Source: CAYWXK01 sp964462515 (GTDB taxonomy: Bacteria > Planctomycetota > Phycisphaerae > Sedimentisphaerales > Anaerobacaceae). From it: a stretch of DNA of 64,000 nt. Both the position numbers and the translations under genes were made by a program. The notes beneath the pieces were generated by a model. The model ran no database searches. It was not told the DNA's origin and was given only the letters and a program-made list of their open reading frames with translations. Of the stretch, positions 9,601 through 17,992 are shown one piece after another (position 1 is the stretch's first letter; every line of letters begins with the position of its first letter). The DNA is taken from assembly GCA_964462515.1 (NCBI GenBank), contig CAYWXK010000020.1, positions 1 through 64,000 of the forward strand, in the 5' to 3' direction.

Positions 9601-10298
9601 TATGTTTCCACATATTTTGTGAGCAACGGGAGGGTATTCTCGGAGCCGAGGAACTGCTTGAGTGATTCTGTTAGTTGTTGACCGTTAAGTTTGAGCCAAT
9701 CGCTGATGCGGGATTTTACCTGCTCGAGGTTGATTCCTGCGGCGGATATCGTGTTGTCCATAGTTTCCAGTTCGGCATAGAGGTCGTCTCTTTTATTTTG
9801 CAGCTCTTTATACTCGTCGTATGCAAAAGATAAGTCGCTGAGGTTTTTCAGTCTGTCGGATGAGTTTTTTGCAAATGTTTCAAAGTCTTTTGCACGCTCG
9901 TCCGCCGGCTTCTTGAGGGTGCGCAGAATAACAGCACGGCTTACATTCTCTGCCAGCACATCGTTGAGAGACCTTTCGTAATTGTAGCGTTTTTGCCGCG
10001 CTTCTACGCTTGCCAGGGGCATCTGTATTTCGAACCGTGTATTACCCAGCGGCCGCCATATAAGGTTTTGGATGTTGGCAGGGTCTATCCTTCTTCGCAA
10101 GACGAATATCATATTCTCGGCTAATCTATTCGTTTCAGGTTCACTTAGACCGTGTGTATCGATTTCGTAGATAAGGCTCGTTCCTCCTGCCAGGTCTATC
10201 CCGGGCTTTAAGGTTTTAGTTGGTGGGTATAAAGTCCACGCTGCCACGACCACCAGGACAATAATTAACGCGAATTTCCAGACCAGCTTCTTTACCAT
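6609..10298 (-). CDS. secDF: Fused protein translocase subunit SecDF
   Basis: A 1229-residue fusion of SecD and SecF, the membrane complex that uses the proton gradient to pull exported proteins out of SecYEG. I chose the ATG at 10298 because AGGAAAATT precedes it; an in-frame upstream start adds 20 residues without a better ribosome site. A single helix at about 5-22 is followed by a very long periplasmic P1 region (to about 520) with coiled-coil stretches. The SecD helices contain GPSIGEENRDRGIKAG and GMSVDANVLIFERIREE. The SecF half starts near HLIRKPNINW, has the DIEFTGGT beta motif, then DPSVGEVAKTQ and SINDTIVIYDRIREN. It is the last gene of the tgt-yajC-secDF run. Confidence 0.96.
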   Translation of the reverse strand: MVKKLVWKFALIIVLVVVAAWTLYPPTKTLKPGIDLAGGTSLIYEIDTHGLSEPETNRLAENMIFVLRRRIDPANIQNLIWRPLGNTRFEIQMPLASVEARQKRYNYERSLNDVLAENVSRAVILRTLKKPADERAKDFETFAKNSSDRLKNLSDLSFAYDEYKELQNKRDDLYAELETMDNTISAAGINLEQVKSRISDWLKLNGQQLTESLKQFLGSENTLPLLTKYVETYVQWSKVVEQLTDPETGKNIQYKNALKTIDKLNLTSDQLDYCLEMPPKSPDRKETLEKLKTDFPDRADKINNLIAAFDEYRPFRGRLDDPKDLQRMLKGSGILEFRILPTVGHPQVDADEMKRYVDTLKEKGPRYASDNKYLWCEIENIKEWNLQNSVVAQFGDKSYVLASNRENETLLYNPDKQKAWKLEGARPSQDEMGRRAIGFTLDDKGGSLFFNVTGKNIDRPLCILLDEIAISAPTIQSRIRRQGIITGSYTQTAQEDMINKLSAGSLPARLIEQPISIRTIGPSIGEENRDRGIKAGLIGLTGVILCMAIYYTLGGAIADVALLMNLLFTLAIMALLRATFTLPGIAGAILTIGMSVDANVLIFERIREEQQKGSSLRIAIKNGYERAFSAIFDSNITTILTAAILYWVGSEDIRGFAIVLMLGLASSLFTALFVTRAIFDFLLNKRIIKDHLVMLHLIRKPNINWMKYRPVFFTLSAILTIGGVTIFLTRDDAKNNKYDIEFTGGTAVQINLKDQANLTRGDVEDKIRKVGADAGNRALAAATVYSIGTSGKEYEIITTETNKTKASVTFPPRLPVEDRSEGQAIEKLTSAIKTAEEQRGSRLSNVVITPNDPNYSAITVTTSQLNTFLVADILKAAFPDANISEPKVDEIVTNAILTAFPEELQIQQSLRPKITLEEKIIQQLVDSYPELVDFVGGIKIACEIERAATVEEIDRRINDLRFKPDMRNLNWYSYKILNPDLTAIEPNQPVKSFAYISVHPEAAFRQLTEDEWTRFAENEKTKLLAAAELETSLPRVTQIDPSVGEVAKTQALIAIVLSLIAMLIYIWVRFGDLRFGFGAIVTLFHDTCVTVGVVTACTYIAATTIGQKLLIGDFKIDLAMIAAFLTLLGYSINDTIVIYDRIRENRRKGVALTPQIINNSINETLSRTLLTGITTLLVVTVMYIFGGKGLRGFNFAMLFGIILGTYSSIAISAPILLFGAKAKEEKARQ

Positions 10299-10391
10299 AA
10301 TTTTCCTCGTATAAATGGTTAATTCTGCCATACGTATGGCAGACTCACTACTCACCAATTACCATACCACTTATCAATCATCAGCTACCAA

Positions 10392-10814
10392 TCACGATTC
10401 ATCTTTCGACAATTTCTTTCCGATTGCTGAAGCAATAACTTTTATTTTTGTATTGGTGTTCTCATCGACCTTCAAAGTGATTTCATCGTCCTTGATGTCA
10501 ACAATGGTCCCGATAATTCCACCAATTGTTCGCACCTTGTCGTTTTTTTGCAGCGACTGGAGCATTTGCTTATGCTCCTGTTGTTTTTTCCGAGGAGCTC
10601 TAAAAAGCAGAAGATACATTACCGCAAACATCAGGACAAGGACAAGGATATTTCCGTATTCACCAAAGAGTCCTTTTCTTTGCACCGCCTTCGAAGCATT
10701 AGGGTCTGCAGTGACCGTTTTTGTTGTAGTTTCCTCGGCAGTAATAGGTTTTGTTACGATGTCTGACGGTGTCTGGTTTGTTTCTGCTTGAGCTAATATG
10801 AATACGTTGGCCAT
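10392..10814 (-). CDS. yajC: Preprotein translocase accessory subunit YajC
   Basis: A 140-residue single-pass membrane protein that joins SecDF-YajC. The ATG at 10814, preceded by GAAAGGAAAGTAAAG, is preferred to the TTG 39 bases upstream. A Thr-rich N-terminal stretch leads to one helix (NILVLVLMFAVMYLLLF), then RAPRKKQQEHKQML, the YajC signature, and a basic domain with GGIIGTIVDIKDDEITLKV. It lies between tgt and secDF, the classic bacterial order. Confidence 0.95.
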   Translation of the reverse strand: MANVFILAQAETNQTPSDIVTKPITAEETTTKTVTADPNASKAVQRKGLFGEYGNILVLVLMFAVMYLLLFRAPRKKQQEHKQMLQSLQKNDKVRTIGGIIGTIVDIKDDEITLKVDENTNTKIKVIASAIGKKLSKDES

Positions 10815-10861
10815 CTTTACTTTCCTTTCATCATTGGGCGGATAAAAAATCAAACTGATTA

Positions 10862-10945
10862 AATGGTGAATAGTGAATTGGTTAATTCCCGTCAGGTCGG
10901 GACTAACTACTCACCACTTACGATTCACTATTTATCACTCACCAC
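10862..10945. repeat. Repeat family C (ACTCACCA/TGGTGA type)
   Basis: AATGGTGAATAGTGAATTGG on the left and ACTCACCACTTACGATTCAC on the right form an imperfect inverted repeat around TCCCGTCAGGTCGGGA. The same words recur at 10322-10390, 35795-35835, 49383-49420, 54185-54205 and 57425-57460. Confidence 0.6.
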
Positions 10946-12070
10946 TCACTTTTTTAGTGAGTCAAAGACTTCATATTTTCTTAATTGCTCATCCGCCCAA
11001 TTAGCAAATTCGTCTGCTTTTATGGTCTGTCTGATTTTGGCCATCAGCCGCTGGTAAAACCTTAAGTTGTGCAAAGATACCAGAATTGGGCCGAGCATTT
11101 CGTCTGAGTTAAAAAAGTGTCTGATGGTGCCGCGGCTAAAGTTCCTGCAGCAGTAGCAATCACAGCCACGTTCGATTGGCTCGATAGCGTTTATATGTGC
11201 GGTGTTTCTCATCCGCACCGGGCCGTTTTCGGTAAAAGCAAAGGCGTTTCGGCCGTTTCTTGTCGGAAGGACGCAATCGAACATATCGACGCCGGCCTTT
11301 ACCGCAGAGATAATGTCCGCCGGCGTCCCGACTCCCATAAGGTAGCGGGGCTTATCTACTGGCAAAAACTGTACTGTATGGACGACCGTCCTTATCATAT
11401 TGTCATATCCTTCACCAACACTTAGTCCGCCAATAGCATAACCATCAAAATCTAATTTGACAAGTTCGGAGGCGCAGTAAGTTCGTAATTTTTGGTCAAT
11501 TCCGCCCTGCACAATGGCAAACAACAACTGACTGCTGTTGGAGTGCACTTGTTTGGCTTGTTTTGCCCACAGAATGGTTCTTTGCACAGCTCTTCTCAAT
11601 TCAGTTGTCTCGACAGGAAAAGGCGTGCACTGGTCGAGGCAGGTTATGATATCGGCGGCAAGCCGGTTCTGCGCATTTATTACAGTATCGGCGGTCAAAT
11701 ATGTTTTTGCCCCATCTATATGGCTGGCAAACTCGACACCGTTATCATCGACTTTGGTCAACGGGCTAAGAGAAAAGATTTGATACCCGCCGCTGTCGGT
11801 GATTATAGGTTTGTCCCAGGCCATAAATTTGTGCAGCCCGCCGAGCTTTTCCACTGCATTAATTCCCGGCCGCAGTAGCAGATGATAAGTATTAGCAAGG
11901 ATGATATCGGCGCCGGTTTCTTTGAGTTGCCCTGGTGTGATTCCCTTTACAGCACCGCAGGTGCCGACCGGCATAAATGCAGGGGTTTCAACCTTTCCGT
12001 GGGCTGTCATCAACAATCCCAGCCTGGCAGGATAACGGAGGTCTGTATGGAGGACTTGGAAGTTAGTCAT
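10946..12070 (-). CDS. tgt: tRNA-guanine transglycosylase
   Basis: A 374-residue enzyme that exchanges guanine 34 in GUN-anticodon tRNAs for preQ1, a step of queuosine synthesis. NTYHLLLRPG, DSGGYQIFSL, the nucleophile region FDCVLPTRNGRN and the zinc site CDCYCC with a downstream His (IRHFF) are all present. Its start is one base from the stop codon of the spoIID-like gene, so the two are surely co-transcribed; yajC and secDF follow. No other queuosine gene is in the window. Confidence 0.97.
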   Translation of the reverse strand: MTNFQVLHTDLRYPARLGLLMTAHGKVETPAFMPVGTCGAVKGITPGQLKETGADIILANTYHLLLRPGINAVEKLGGLHKFMAWDKPIITDSGGYQIFSLSPLTKVDDNGVEFASHIDGAKTYLTADTVINAQNRLAADIITCLDQCTPFPVETTELRRAVQRTILWAKQAKQVHSNSSQLLFAIVQGGIDQKLRTYCASELVKLDFDGYAIGGLSVGEGYDNMIRTVVHTVQFLPVDKPRYLMGVGTPADIISAVKAGVDMFDCVLPTRNGRNAFAFTENGPVRMRNTAHINAIEPIERGCDCYCCRNFSRGTIRHFFNSDEMLGPILVSLHNLRFYQRLMAKIRQTIKADEFANWADEQLRKYEVFDSLKK

Positions 12071-12071
12071 T

Positions 12072-13331
12072 TCAGTAAAAACTTACGATTTTGGAGGTGG
12101 GGTAGTAATAGGCGAGTATTTGTTCTGCTGTTTTGCCCTGCCTTGCCAATGCTTGAGCGCCGCATTGGCACATTCCAACGCCGTGCCCATAGCCTCTGCC
12201 CGATAAAAATGCCCATTTACCACCTAATTTTACAATCTGGCAGATAGTGCTTTTGATTTTATTGCCCGTTGGGTTGATTGTTAGTCGCAGGTCTTCGGCT
12301 TTCAAAAAGTCGTTTTTGCCGGTCGAGCCAAGTAATCTGACCTCTGTTAATCTTGAGAAATCCTGGTAGCTGCTTTGTTTTGTAGCAATGATGTCTGTAA
12401 TTTCTCCGAGCTGCTTTAGGGTTGGGTATCTTTGGAATAATCTGGCTGTAACATCGTTGTTGTCGAACTGAACGTCGGGCCAGAAAAAAAAGGCTGATTT
12501 AGCTATGTCCTTGCAATAAGGACAAGGAACGCCGACAAGCGGTTCGAAAGAATCACCGAAGACGTGGTTGCTGTTTTCAGTGTGTCCGCCGCAGCTTGAG
12601 CTGTAGTAAGCGGGAAAGATGTCTTCATTGTCATTAACTTGTTTACAGACCAAAACCTGACCTTGTGTTTGATTGACCGCCTCCCAGACTTGAGGCGACT
12701 CACCTTTAATCCCAAGGTAGAGCTGGTGCGCCTGGGTTTTCTTTATGTCCCAGTTACGGTTGTCGCCGAACTGTCTTTTTATATACAGACAATATGTTCT
12801 CGCAGCTATTGCCTGGGCCTTAAGCGCCTCCGGTTCCCAGTAGCTTGGCATCTCAGCTCCCACTACACCGGCCAAGTATGCCTCCATAGGGACAACGTTA
12901 ATCACATCGAAACAGTTGCTATCCGGCTTGACTGTAAGCCTCAGATTACCCCGGTAGCTGTCGCCATTTAGGCCAAAAATGTGTGGATAATCGGGTGAAA
13001 TTGTTATCTGGGTACTACTGAAGAGCAGGTCAGCAATGGTAATTCTGCCGCCGGTTAGCTGGATGTAAACGCCGGATTCAGAATTTGAAATTTCAAATTT
13101 TAGGTTTTTTATGGCAGGGTTGCCATCGGTGACAGTGCAGGGCGAGGTGGTCTTAAATGTGCAGGATGTAATGTTATCGAGCAGCAGAGCTCGAACCTGA
13201 AACTGAGACTCGGTATCTGTCTGTGTCGTAGGTATAGTGACCTTCCGCGGTTTGCAGCCGGCCGGCACATAACAGATGAACAGCAGTGCTGAAAAATCAA
13301 AAGTCAAAATGCAAAATGCAAAAATTTTCAT
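12072..13331 (-). CDS. SpoIID/LytB domain lipoprotein
   Basis: A 419-residue protein related to the stage II sporulation protein D peptidoglycan hydrolase family. In non-sporulating bacteria such proteins are thought to act on denuded glycan strands at the cell wall. The chosen ATG (13331) opens a signal peptide ending in a lipobox-like PAGC. The core is VVPMEAYLAGVVGAEMP, LKAQAIAARTYCLY, SSSCGGHTE and GRGYGHGVGMCQCGAQ, all typical. An in-frame upstream start adds 29 residues with no signal character. The signal peptide coding region lies within an AT-rich dispersed repeat, and the ribosome site overlaps a GCC/GGC palindrome (13334-13360). Confidence 0.88.
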   Translation of the reverse strand: MKIFAFCILTFDFSALLFICYVPAGCKPRKVTIPTTQTDTESQFQVRALLLDNITSCTFKTTSPCTVTDGNPAIKNLKFEISNSESGVYIQLTGGRITIADLLFSSTQITISPDYPHIFGLNGDSYRGNLRLTVKPDSNCFDVINVVPMEAYLAGVVGAEMPSYWEPEALKAQAIAARTYCLYIKRQFGDNRNWDIKKTQAHQLYLGIKGESPQVWEAVNQTQGQVLVCKQVNDNEDIFPAYYSSSCGGHTENSNHVFGDSFEPLVGVPCPYCKDIAKSAFFFWPDVQFDNNDVTARLFQRYPTLKQLGEITDIIATKQSSYQDFSRLTEVRLLGSTGKNDFLKAEDLRLTINPTGNKIKSTICQIVKLGGKWAFLSGRGYGHGVGMCQCGAQALARQGKTAEQILAYYYPTSKIVSFY

Positions 13332-13388
13332 ATTTATCCACCGCACGTCCGGCGGATTAACATTTTGATATTTGCATTTTGACATCTG
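13285..13388. repeat. AT-rich inverted repeat with embedded GC palindrome over the spoIID-like start
   Basis: AAAATGCAAAATGCAAAAA on the left and ATTTGCATTTTGACA on the right are inverted around TTTATCCACCGCACG-TCC-GGCGGATTAA (13334-13360). The outer arms match the repeat at 5573-5665. The element covers the 5' end of one gene and the spacer to the alphaCTD-TPR gene. Confidence 0.65.
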
Positions 13389-13389
13389 G

Positions 13390-14706
13390 TCAGTCCAGAC
13401 TTCGCAGAGATAGTCCAAGGTTGGTGAGAGTTCTTTTGATTTCGTTTAAGCTTGTCACACCAAAATTTTTGCAGCCGAGAAGCTCGGCATCGGTTTTGTG
13501 TGTCAAATCGCCGATTGTGTGGACATTGAGCCTTTGCAGGCATTTTCGCGAGCGCACGCATAACTGGAGGTCATCCACAGGTTTGTTCAAGATTCCTTCG
13601 TCACCTGTGGGAGTACTGCTGGGAGGCTCGGCCTCTGGAGGCGGAATTTCATCTGTTTCCGGAACCATACCGAGACGCAGTCCTTTAGGTTCGAGCAGGG
13701 CCCTGATTTCCCTAAGAGAAGTTTCACCGAAGTTTTTGTAGGCTAATAGTTCTGTCTCGGTAGTGTTGATAAGGTCGCCGAGCGTCACAATATTCATTCT
13801 TTTAAGGCAATTTCTACTGCGAACAGACAGTTCAAAGTCGGAGATGGGCGTTTCAAAAATCTGATCTTTGTGGGTCTTTTTCTTTTCCTTTTCCTCGTCA
13901 TAGAACATCGTTTTCGAGCTTTCGATGTCTTTATTAAAGAGGATTGCTCTTTGGTGATTTGGATGGGATTCCAGAACGAAGTCGATACATAGGGAGGCTT
14001 CGTCAAACTCGCCCCTATCTTCATAAAGAACAGCTAAATTCAACAGTGCGCTTACATAGATGGGGGAGGTTGACACGACTTGCTGATAGCAACTGATGGC
14101 TTGCTCGTCATCGCCAGACAGGTCGCAGCGATAGGCAAGGTGGAAAAGTGCCCTTTGATGATTTGGAGCTAATTCCAGAGTTTTTCTGTAATTTCCCACC
14201 GCCTGGTCATATAGACCTTGGGCTTCCTGAAGATGGGCAAGCTGATAATGATATTCGGCACTTACTTTACCGAAATTCGCACAATTTTCCAGTTCCCTGG
14301 TTGCGGCATCAAAATTTTTTGCATCACGATATGTAGCAACTTTTTCCAAAGTTACGCTTAATGAGTCGGCTCCGAAATCGAGACTTTTTTGCAGGTTCTC
14401 GATTGCCTCGTCGAATTTACCCATTCGCCGAAGTGTATAAGCCAGGTATATGTATTTTTCTTTGCAGTCGGTTGTTTTTCGCAGCATCCCAATTGCCTGG
14501 TCGAATCTTGCGAGGATATAAAGGCCGATTCCTACTGCTAAAAGGGCCTTCGGCGAAGTTTTGCCTATATTTGCCTCTACTTGCTGGCTAAAAGATAATT
14601 CGTTGCTTTCGCTGCAATGGACTAGCTCCGAAAGCCTCTGGATTTGCCCTAAAGAAGGCAATTGCTCGGCAAACAAGTTTATTTCTAACTGCATTTTCGG
14701 TTCCAT
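13390..14706 (-). CDS. TPR protein with two RNA polymerase alpha-CTD-like domains
   Basis: The first about 280 of 438 residues are a run of TPR helices (for example YIYLAYTLRRMGKFDEAIENL and YDQAVGNYRKTLELAPNHQ). Two helix-hairpin-helix domains follow, each like the C-terminal domain of RNA polymerase alpha: one with LSVRSRNCLKRMNIVTLGDL at about 290-345 and one with LCVRSRKCLQRLNVHTIGDL at about 375-435, joined by a Pro-rich linker. The ATG at 14706 has GGGAGGAAG six bases ahead. It heads the operon with spoIID-like, tgt, yajC and secDF. Binding to DNA, to polymerase or to another protein cannot be decided; similar proteins are, to my knowledge, common in planctomycetes. Confidence 0.85.
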   Translation of the reverse strand: MEPKMQLEINLFAEQLPSLGQIQRLSELVHCSESNELSFSQQVEANIGKTSPKALLAVGIGLYILARFDQAIGMLRKTTDCKEKYIYLAYTLRRMGKFDEAIENLQKSLDFGADSLSVTLEKVATYRDAKNFDAATRELENCANFGKVSAEYHYQLAHLQEAQGLYDQAVGNYRKTLELAPNHQRALFHLAYRCDLSGDDEQAISCYQQVVSTSPIYVSALLNLAVLYEDRGEFDEASLCIDFVLESHPNHQRAILFNKDIESSKTMFYDEEKEKKKTHKDQIFETPISDFELSVRSRNCLKRMNIVTLGDLINTTETELLAYKNFGETSLREIRALLEPKGLRLGMVPETDEIPPPEAEPPSSTPTGDEGILNKPVDDLQLCVRSRKCLQRLNVHTIGDLTHKTDAELLGCKNFGVTSLNEIKRTLTNLGLSLRSLD

Positions 14707-14913
14707 AGAACTTCCTCCCATAAGTTTTACGATACTTTTTTAACCAATCCTGCACATAGTCAGACATTGTAAGACAAGGCCGGAGATTTGCAATAGTTTT
14801 TTTAGCACCCAGCAGGCAGATTGAATCTGGGCCTATTCAGGTATTTCCTTGCCTTTGTGCCACAACCCGACAACAGGAAGACCTCTCCATTTTTTTTGCT
14901 GGCATAGAGACTA

Positions 14914-16746
14914 TTATTTCAACTTTATTAGAGCGACCCAGTCTTTATCCGCCGCACGTCTGGCGGATTTATCGCTGTTTGCGGGTGCGTAGCCAATCGT
15001 TTTAGTGCCCGGGCCGGTTATTTCTGCGATAGTCCCGCTCTGGAGGATGCCGCCGATACGCGGGTTATACCATTGGACAGAGAAGGTTGCGGAACTCTCG
15101 CCCAGGTCAAGGTTTGTGGTGCCGCCGGAGGGTAAATACACTGCATAGACCAGGCCGGGTTTAGCTAAGCAATAATCATCTTTACTTGAGGTTAGCTCAT
15201 CAGAGTGTGCCATTTCGGCAAAAGGCAGGTGTTGGTGAAAAAACTCCAGTGCATAGCGGGTCAGGTCCCATAAATGGTCGCGGCTGCGCCAGTCTTCGCA
15301 ATTGAGGTCGTTATTAGGAAAGTTGTAACCGAAATACCATTCGACACCTGCACCGCCGGCCATCAGATTGCCCCATAGATGTTTCTTGCGGATCTCATCG
15401 TGCCAGTAGTCATCTTTGTCCGGCTTGACGCCTGTATTAGCTGGGCCGATTTCATCTAAGCAGACAAACCACTGCCGACCTTTGGAAGCCGAGCGGTCAA
15501 GCCACTTGATGGTTTCCGCGTGGGTGTCGTTGGTTTGCAGCGACGGCCCTTCAAAATACTCGTATCCTAAAAGTGGAGTATATACCTCGTCATATTTGCC
15601 GGGAAATGTATGCACAACAATCGGATGGTCGTATGGGTCGAGGTCCTTGATATATCTTGCAAATGCCTTACGCTGAGCATCGGTGTTGGTATTTTCCTCG
15701 CCAAGGTTCCAGACTAACGCCAAATGGTGTGCAAAGCGAGCGACTAATTCGCGATAGTAAAGTTTACGCTGTATGCCGAGTTCGCCACCATCAAGACCCT
15801 GGTCGTTTTCTGTTTCCTGGGTAATGATGTGCAGCATCAGGCCTAATTTATCCGTATGTGAAAAGACAATTTCCCACTGGTCGAGCTTGCTGCAGTCGAA
15901 GCGATATTTTTCATCTGGATTTATCCAGGGCCAGACGTCTTTGCCGTCGCCGCCGTCGATATTGTAAGGGATAAAATAGACGCTGTTCATACCTTTGGAT
16001 GCGAGGTAACTTAAGGCGCCGATGATACCTTTACCTCTACCATCTTTCCAGGTTGGGTCACCTGGCTTGAAGTCCTGTATGTGCGGCTCGTAATGGTGCA
16101 AAAACTTTTCACCGGAGGCTTCTCCTTCGCGCTTCAACTCGGCGGTATCATAAGTGCCGTCAAAGTCAGCATAAGCAAGAAAGTTTTCAGGGCTGTCTGC
16201 GCCGCCTTTTAAGAAATACTCGCCGGTTTCAGCAAATTGAAGGTATCGCTTACCAACATATTTGAGTAATCCTTTGGCCCGGTGGTCTCGTCCGGTTTTA
16301 TCGGTTGGGCCAACCGTAAAGGAACCTTTAGCATCGTCGAAGGCAAGTTGTAAGCTGGCTTGTGTGTCATCACTTATAGCAATGTCAGGGCCGGTGCGAA
16401 ATGAAGCCTTAAAGTTCCATTGGCCTGCTTCATCTGGCACAAAATGCACTCGCCATTTATTGCCGGTGGAGGCGCTCGTTTGGCCAGCATTGCCGTCAGC
16501 AGCGTAATAACCTGGAACCACATATCGCTTATCACTCTTTTGAAAGGTAACATCCAGACGATAATCGCGGAACGGATTTGGCTCGGCAGTTTCGCTTGTT
16601 TCAGGACCCGTGAAAGTAATTGTAACCTTGTGCCACTTTTTTAGCTCTCCGGTGACAACAGCATTTTCGGCAGCAGCCGAAGTCCTGTATTCAGCAACAA
16701 ATAATACAAAAAGCACGCATAGTAAAATTAGTTTATAGCTGCTCAT
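14914..16746 (-). CDS. Secreted glycoside-hydrolase-like protein with DUF5060 domain
   Basis: A 610-residue exported protein. The ATG at 16746, with GGAG upstream, opens a clear signal peptide ending near TSAAAE; a longer in-frame start lacks signal character. Residues about 30-150 form the beta-sandwich DUF5060 domain (WHKVTITFTGPE, NPFRDYRLDV). The rest looks like a TIM barrel with KGMNSVYFIPYN, LVWNLGEENTNTD and FVCLDEIGP, where the two Glu residues are candidate catalytic acid and nucleophile, followed by a C-terminal beta domain. The likely role is cleavage of plant or algal polysaccharide. A GCC/GGC palindrome (14946-14971) is embedded near the 3' end and encodes part of SARRAADKD. Confidence 0.8.
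   Translation of the reverse strand: MSSYKLILLCVLFVLFVAEYRTSAAAENAVVTGELKKWHKVTITFTGPETSETAEPNPFRDYRLDVTFQKSDKRYVVPGYYAADGNAGQTSASTGNKWRVHFVPDEAGQWNFKASFRTGPDIAISDDTQASLQLAFDDAKGSFTVGPTDKTGRDHRAKGLLKYVGKRYLQFAETGEYFLKGGADSPENFLAYADFDGTYDTAELKREGEASGEKFLHHYEPHIQDFKPGDPTWKDGRGKGIIGALSYLASKGMNSVYFIPYNIDGGDGKDVWPWINPDEKYRFDCSKLDQWEIVFSHTDKLGLMLHIITQETENDQGLDGGELGIQRKLYYRELVARFAHHLALVWNLGEENTNTDAQRKAFARYIKDLDPYDHPIVVHTFPGKYDEVYTPLLGYEYFEGPSLQTNDTHAETIKWLDRSASKGRQWFVCLDEIGPANTGVKPDKDDYWHDEIRKKHLWGNLMAGGAGVEWYFGYNFPNNDLNCEDWRSRDHLWDLTRYALEFFHQHLPFAEMAHSDELTSSKDDYCLAKPGLVYAVYLPSGGTTNLDLGESSATFSVQWYNPRIGGILQSGTIAEITGPGTKTIGYAPANSDKSARRAADKDWVALIKLK
14946..14971. repeat. GCC/GGC palindrome inside the DUF5060 gene
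   Basis: TATCCGCC-GCACGTCT-GGCGGATTTA, an almost exact relative of the copy at 13334-13360. It is in frame and adds basic residues close to the C-terminus of the protein. Confidence 0.7.
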
Positions 16747-16768
16747 TTCTCCGAAAACCTCAAAGTGT

Positions 16769-17992
16769 CTATCCCAGAGTGTCGCTGTTTGTCTTTTTGT
16801 CGCTTTTTGCAAACATCTTGTCCCAATCAACCTTTCCTGTAAGCTGCATAACAACAAACAGTGTGCATATACATAGAATAGTAATTGCCAGGCCGGTATA
16901 GCCTCTAAAAAAGAAGGTGTATGAAAATACCACAAGATATACAAGCTGCGACAATATAATCTCGGAGAATGTAAAACGTGAGCCTACTACAAGTCGCATA
17001 TAAGAAACTACCAGCAGCACCGAGACCAGCGAGCAAATCCAGAAGGCAAGGTGGATTGATACGTGGTCAACAAGATACGCCAGAAGCAAATGGAAGCTGA
17101 AAAATGCAGTGCCGACAAAAAAATAGTTCATCGGATGGATTTTGATGTTCTTTATGGTAGTGAAGACAAAAAGCAGGAAGAAAAACAAAAACAAAGACAC
17201 CGGCGCTGCCGAAGTAACCCTGCTCACCCACGGGCCGGGATTGAGTTTTTGCGGCATAATTACCCCTATCCTGGCGCCCGTGAGCAGATTTGAATATTGC
17301 CAGCTTAGTTTCCAGCCTTTGCCGCTGCGTTCTTTTTGGGTCGGCGAAATGCTTTGAGCCGGGAAGTCAATCTCTTCAAAGTCGGTTGTTACTACAAGCG
17401 AGAAATTCCTTATCGCCTTGACATCGACGCCCATATTGTATGACCATTCGTTCAGGCCTTGAGATTCGTAAGAGATTTCAACATTCTCGTTCTGGCCTGG
17501 GGCTAATCGAACCGGTGTCGTGATAATGCCGGACTGTGGTTCTATATCTTTAATTTCCACGCCGCCGATAGTGAGCTTGAAGTTGTCATAGACCGCATTT
17601 TTGGCGGGAAGCATAAAATTCAAAAAGACCTCTCTTATCCCTTCGGAGCTGTTTGCAATTCTGTATTTACCGGAAAACTTGACACGATAGGTCGAGTACC
17701 ACAATAGGCCTTTCTTGCGGTGCTCGAGTTTCAGGTCAGCTTCGATGTCACTGGCATCGAGGGGGGTGTATTCGGCGGTCTTTGGGCTTACGCTTTTTGC
17801 CTCGGGCTTTGATAGCGAATAACAAAGCCACGGGGCTTGCTGGTTCTGCGCTGTGCCCCACAACTGGCCTACCGCCTCTCTTAACCTGAAATCTTGGGCC
17901 TTGGTCCGCAGCATCGTTGAGCCGGCAAGAATAATCCAGCCGACAGATGTGCAGATGTAAATAAAGGTGATTGCAAGAATTCGCTTGACCAT
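16769..17992 (-). CDS. CreD-like inner membrane protein
   Basis: A 407-residue membrane protein. An N-terminal helix (about 4-26) is followed by a periplasmic domain of about 230 residues, then some five or six helices. IHPMNYFFVGTAFFSFHLLL and GYTGLAITILCICTLFVVM...TGKVDWD match the CreD/inner-membrane pattern (PF06123 as I remember it). CreD is induced by the CreBC system in enterobacteria and linked to envelope integrity; here no CreBC is adjacent. The start has AAGGGA eight bases before. It sits 22 bases upstream of the DUF5060 gene on the same strand and may be co-transcribed. Confidence 0.75.
   Translation of the reverse strand: MVKRILAITFIYICTSVGWIILAGSTMLRTKAQDFRLREAVGQLWGTAQNQQAPWLCYSLSKPEAKSVSPKTAEYTPLDASDIEADLKLEHRKKGLLWYSTYRVKFSGKYRIANSSEGIREVFLNFMLPAKNAVYDNFKLTIGGVEIKDIEPQSGIITTPVRLAPGQNENVEISYESQGLNEWSYNMGVDVKAIRNFSLVVTTDFEEIDFPAQSISPTQKERSGKGWKLSWQYSNLLTGARIGVIMPQKLNPGPWVSRVTSAAPVSLFLFFFLLFVFTTIKNIKIHPMNYFFVGTAFFSFHLLLAYLVDHVSIHLAFWICSLVSVLLVVSYMRLVVGSRFTFSEIILSQLVYLVVFSYTFFFRGYTGLAITILCICTLFVVMQLTGKVDWDKMFAKSDKKTNSDTLG

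Noticed and set aside
12072..13418. Longer start of the SpoIID-like protein
   Set aside because: The upstream part overlaps the alphaCTD-TPR gene's end and is encoded by repeats; the signal peptide starts at 13331.
14914..16944. Longer start of the DUF5060 protein
   Set aside because: The extra 66 residues overlap the end of the CreD-like gene and hide the clear signal peptide starting at 16746.
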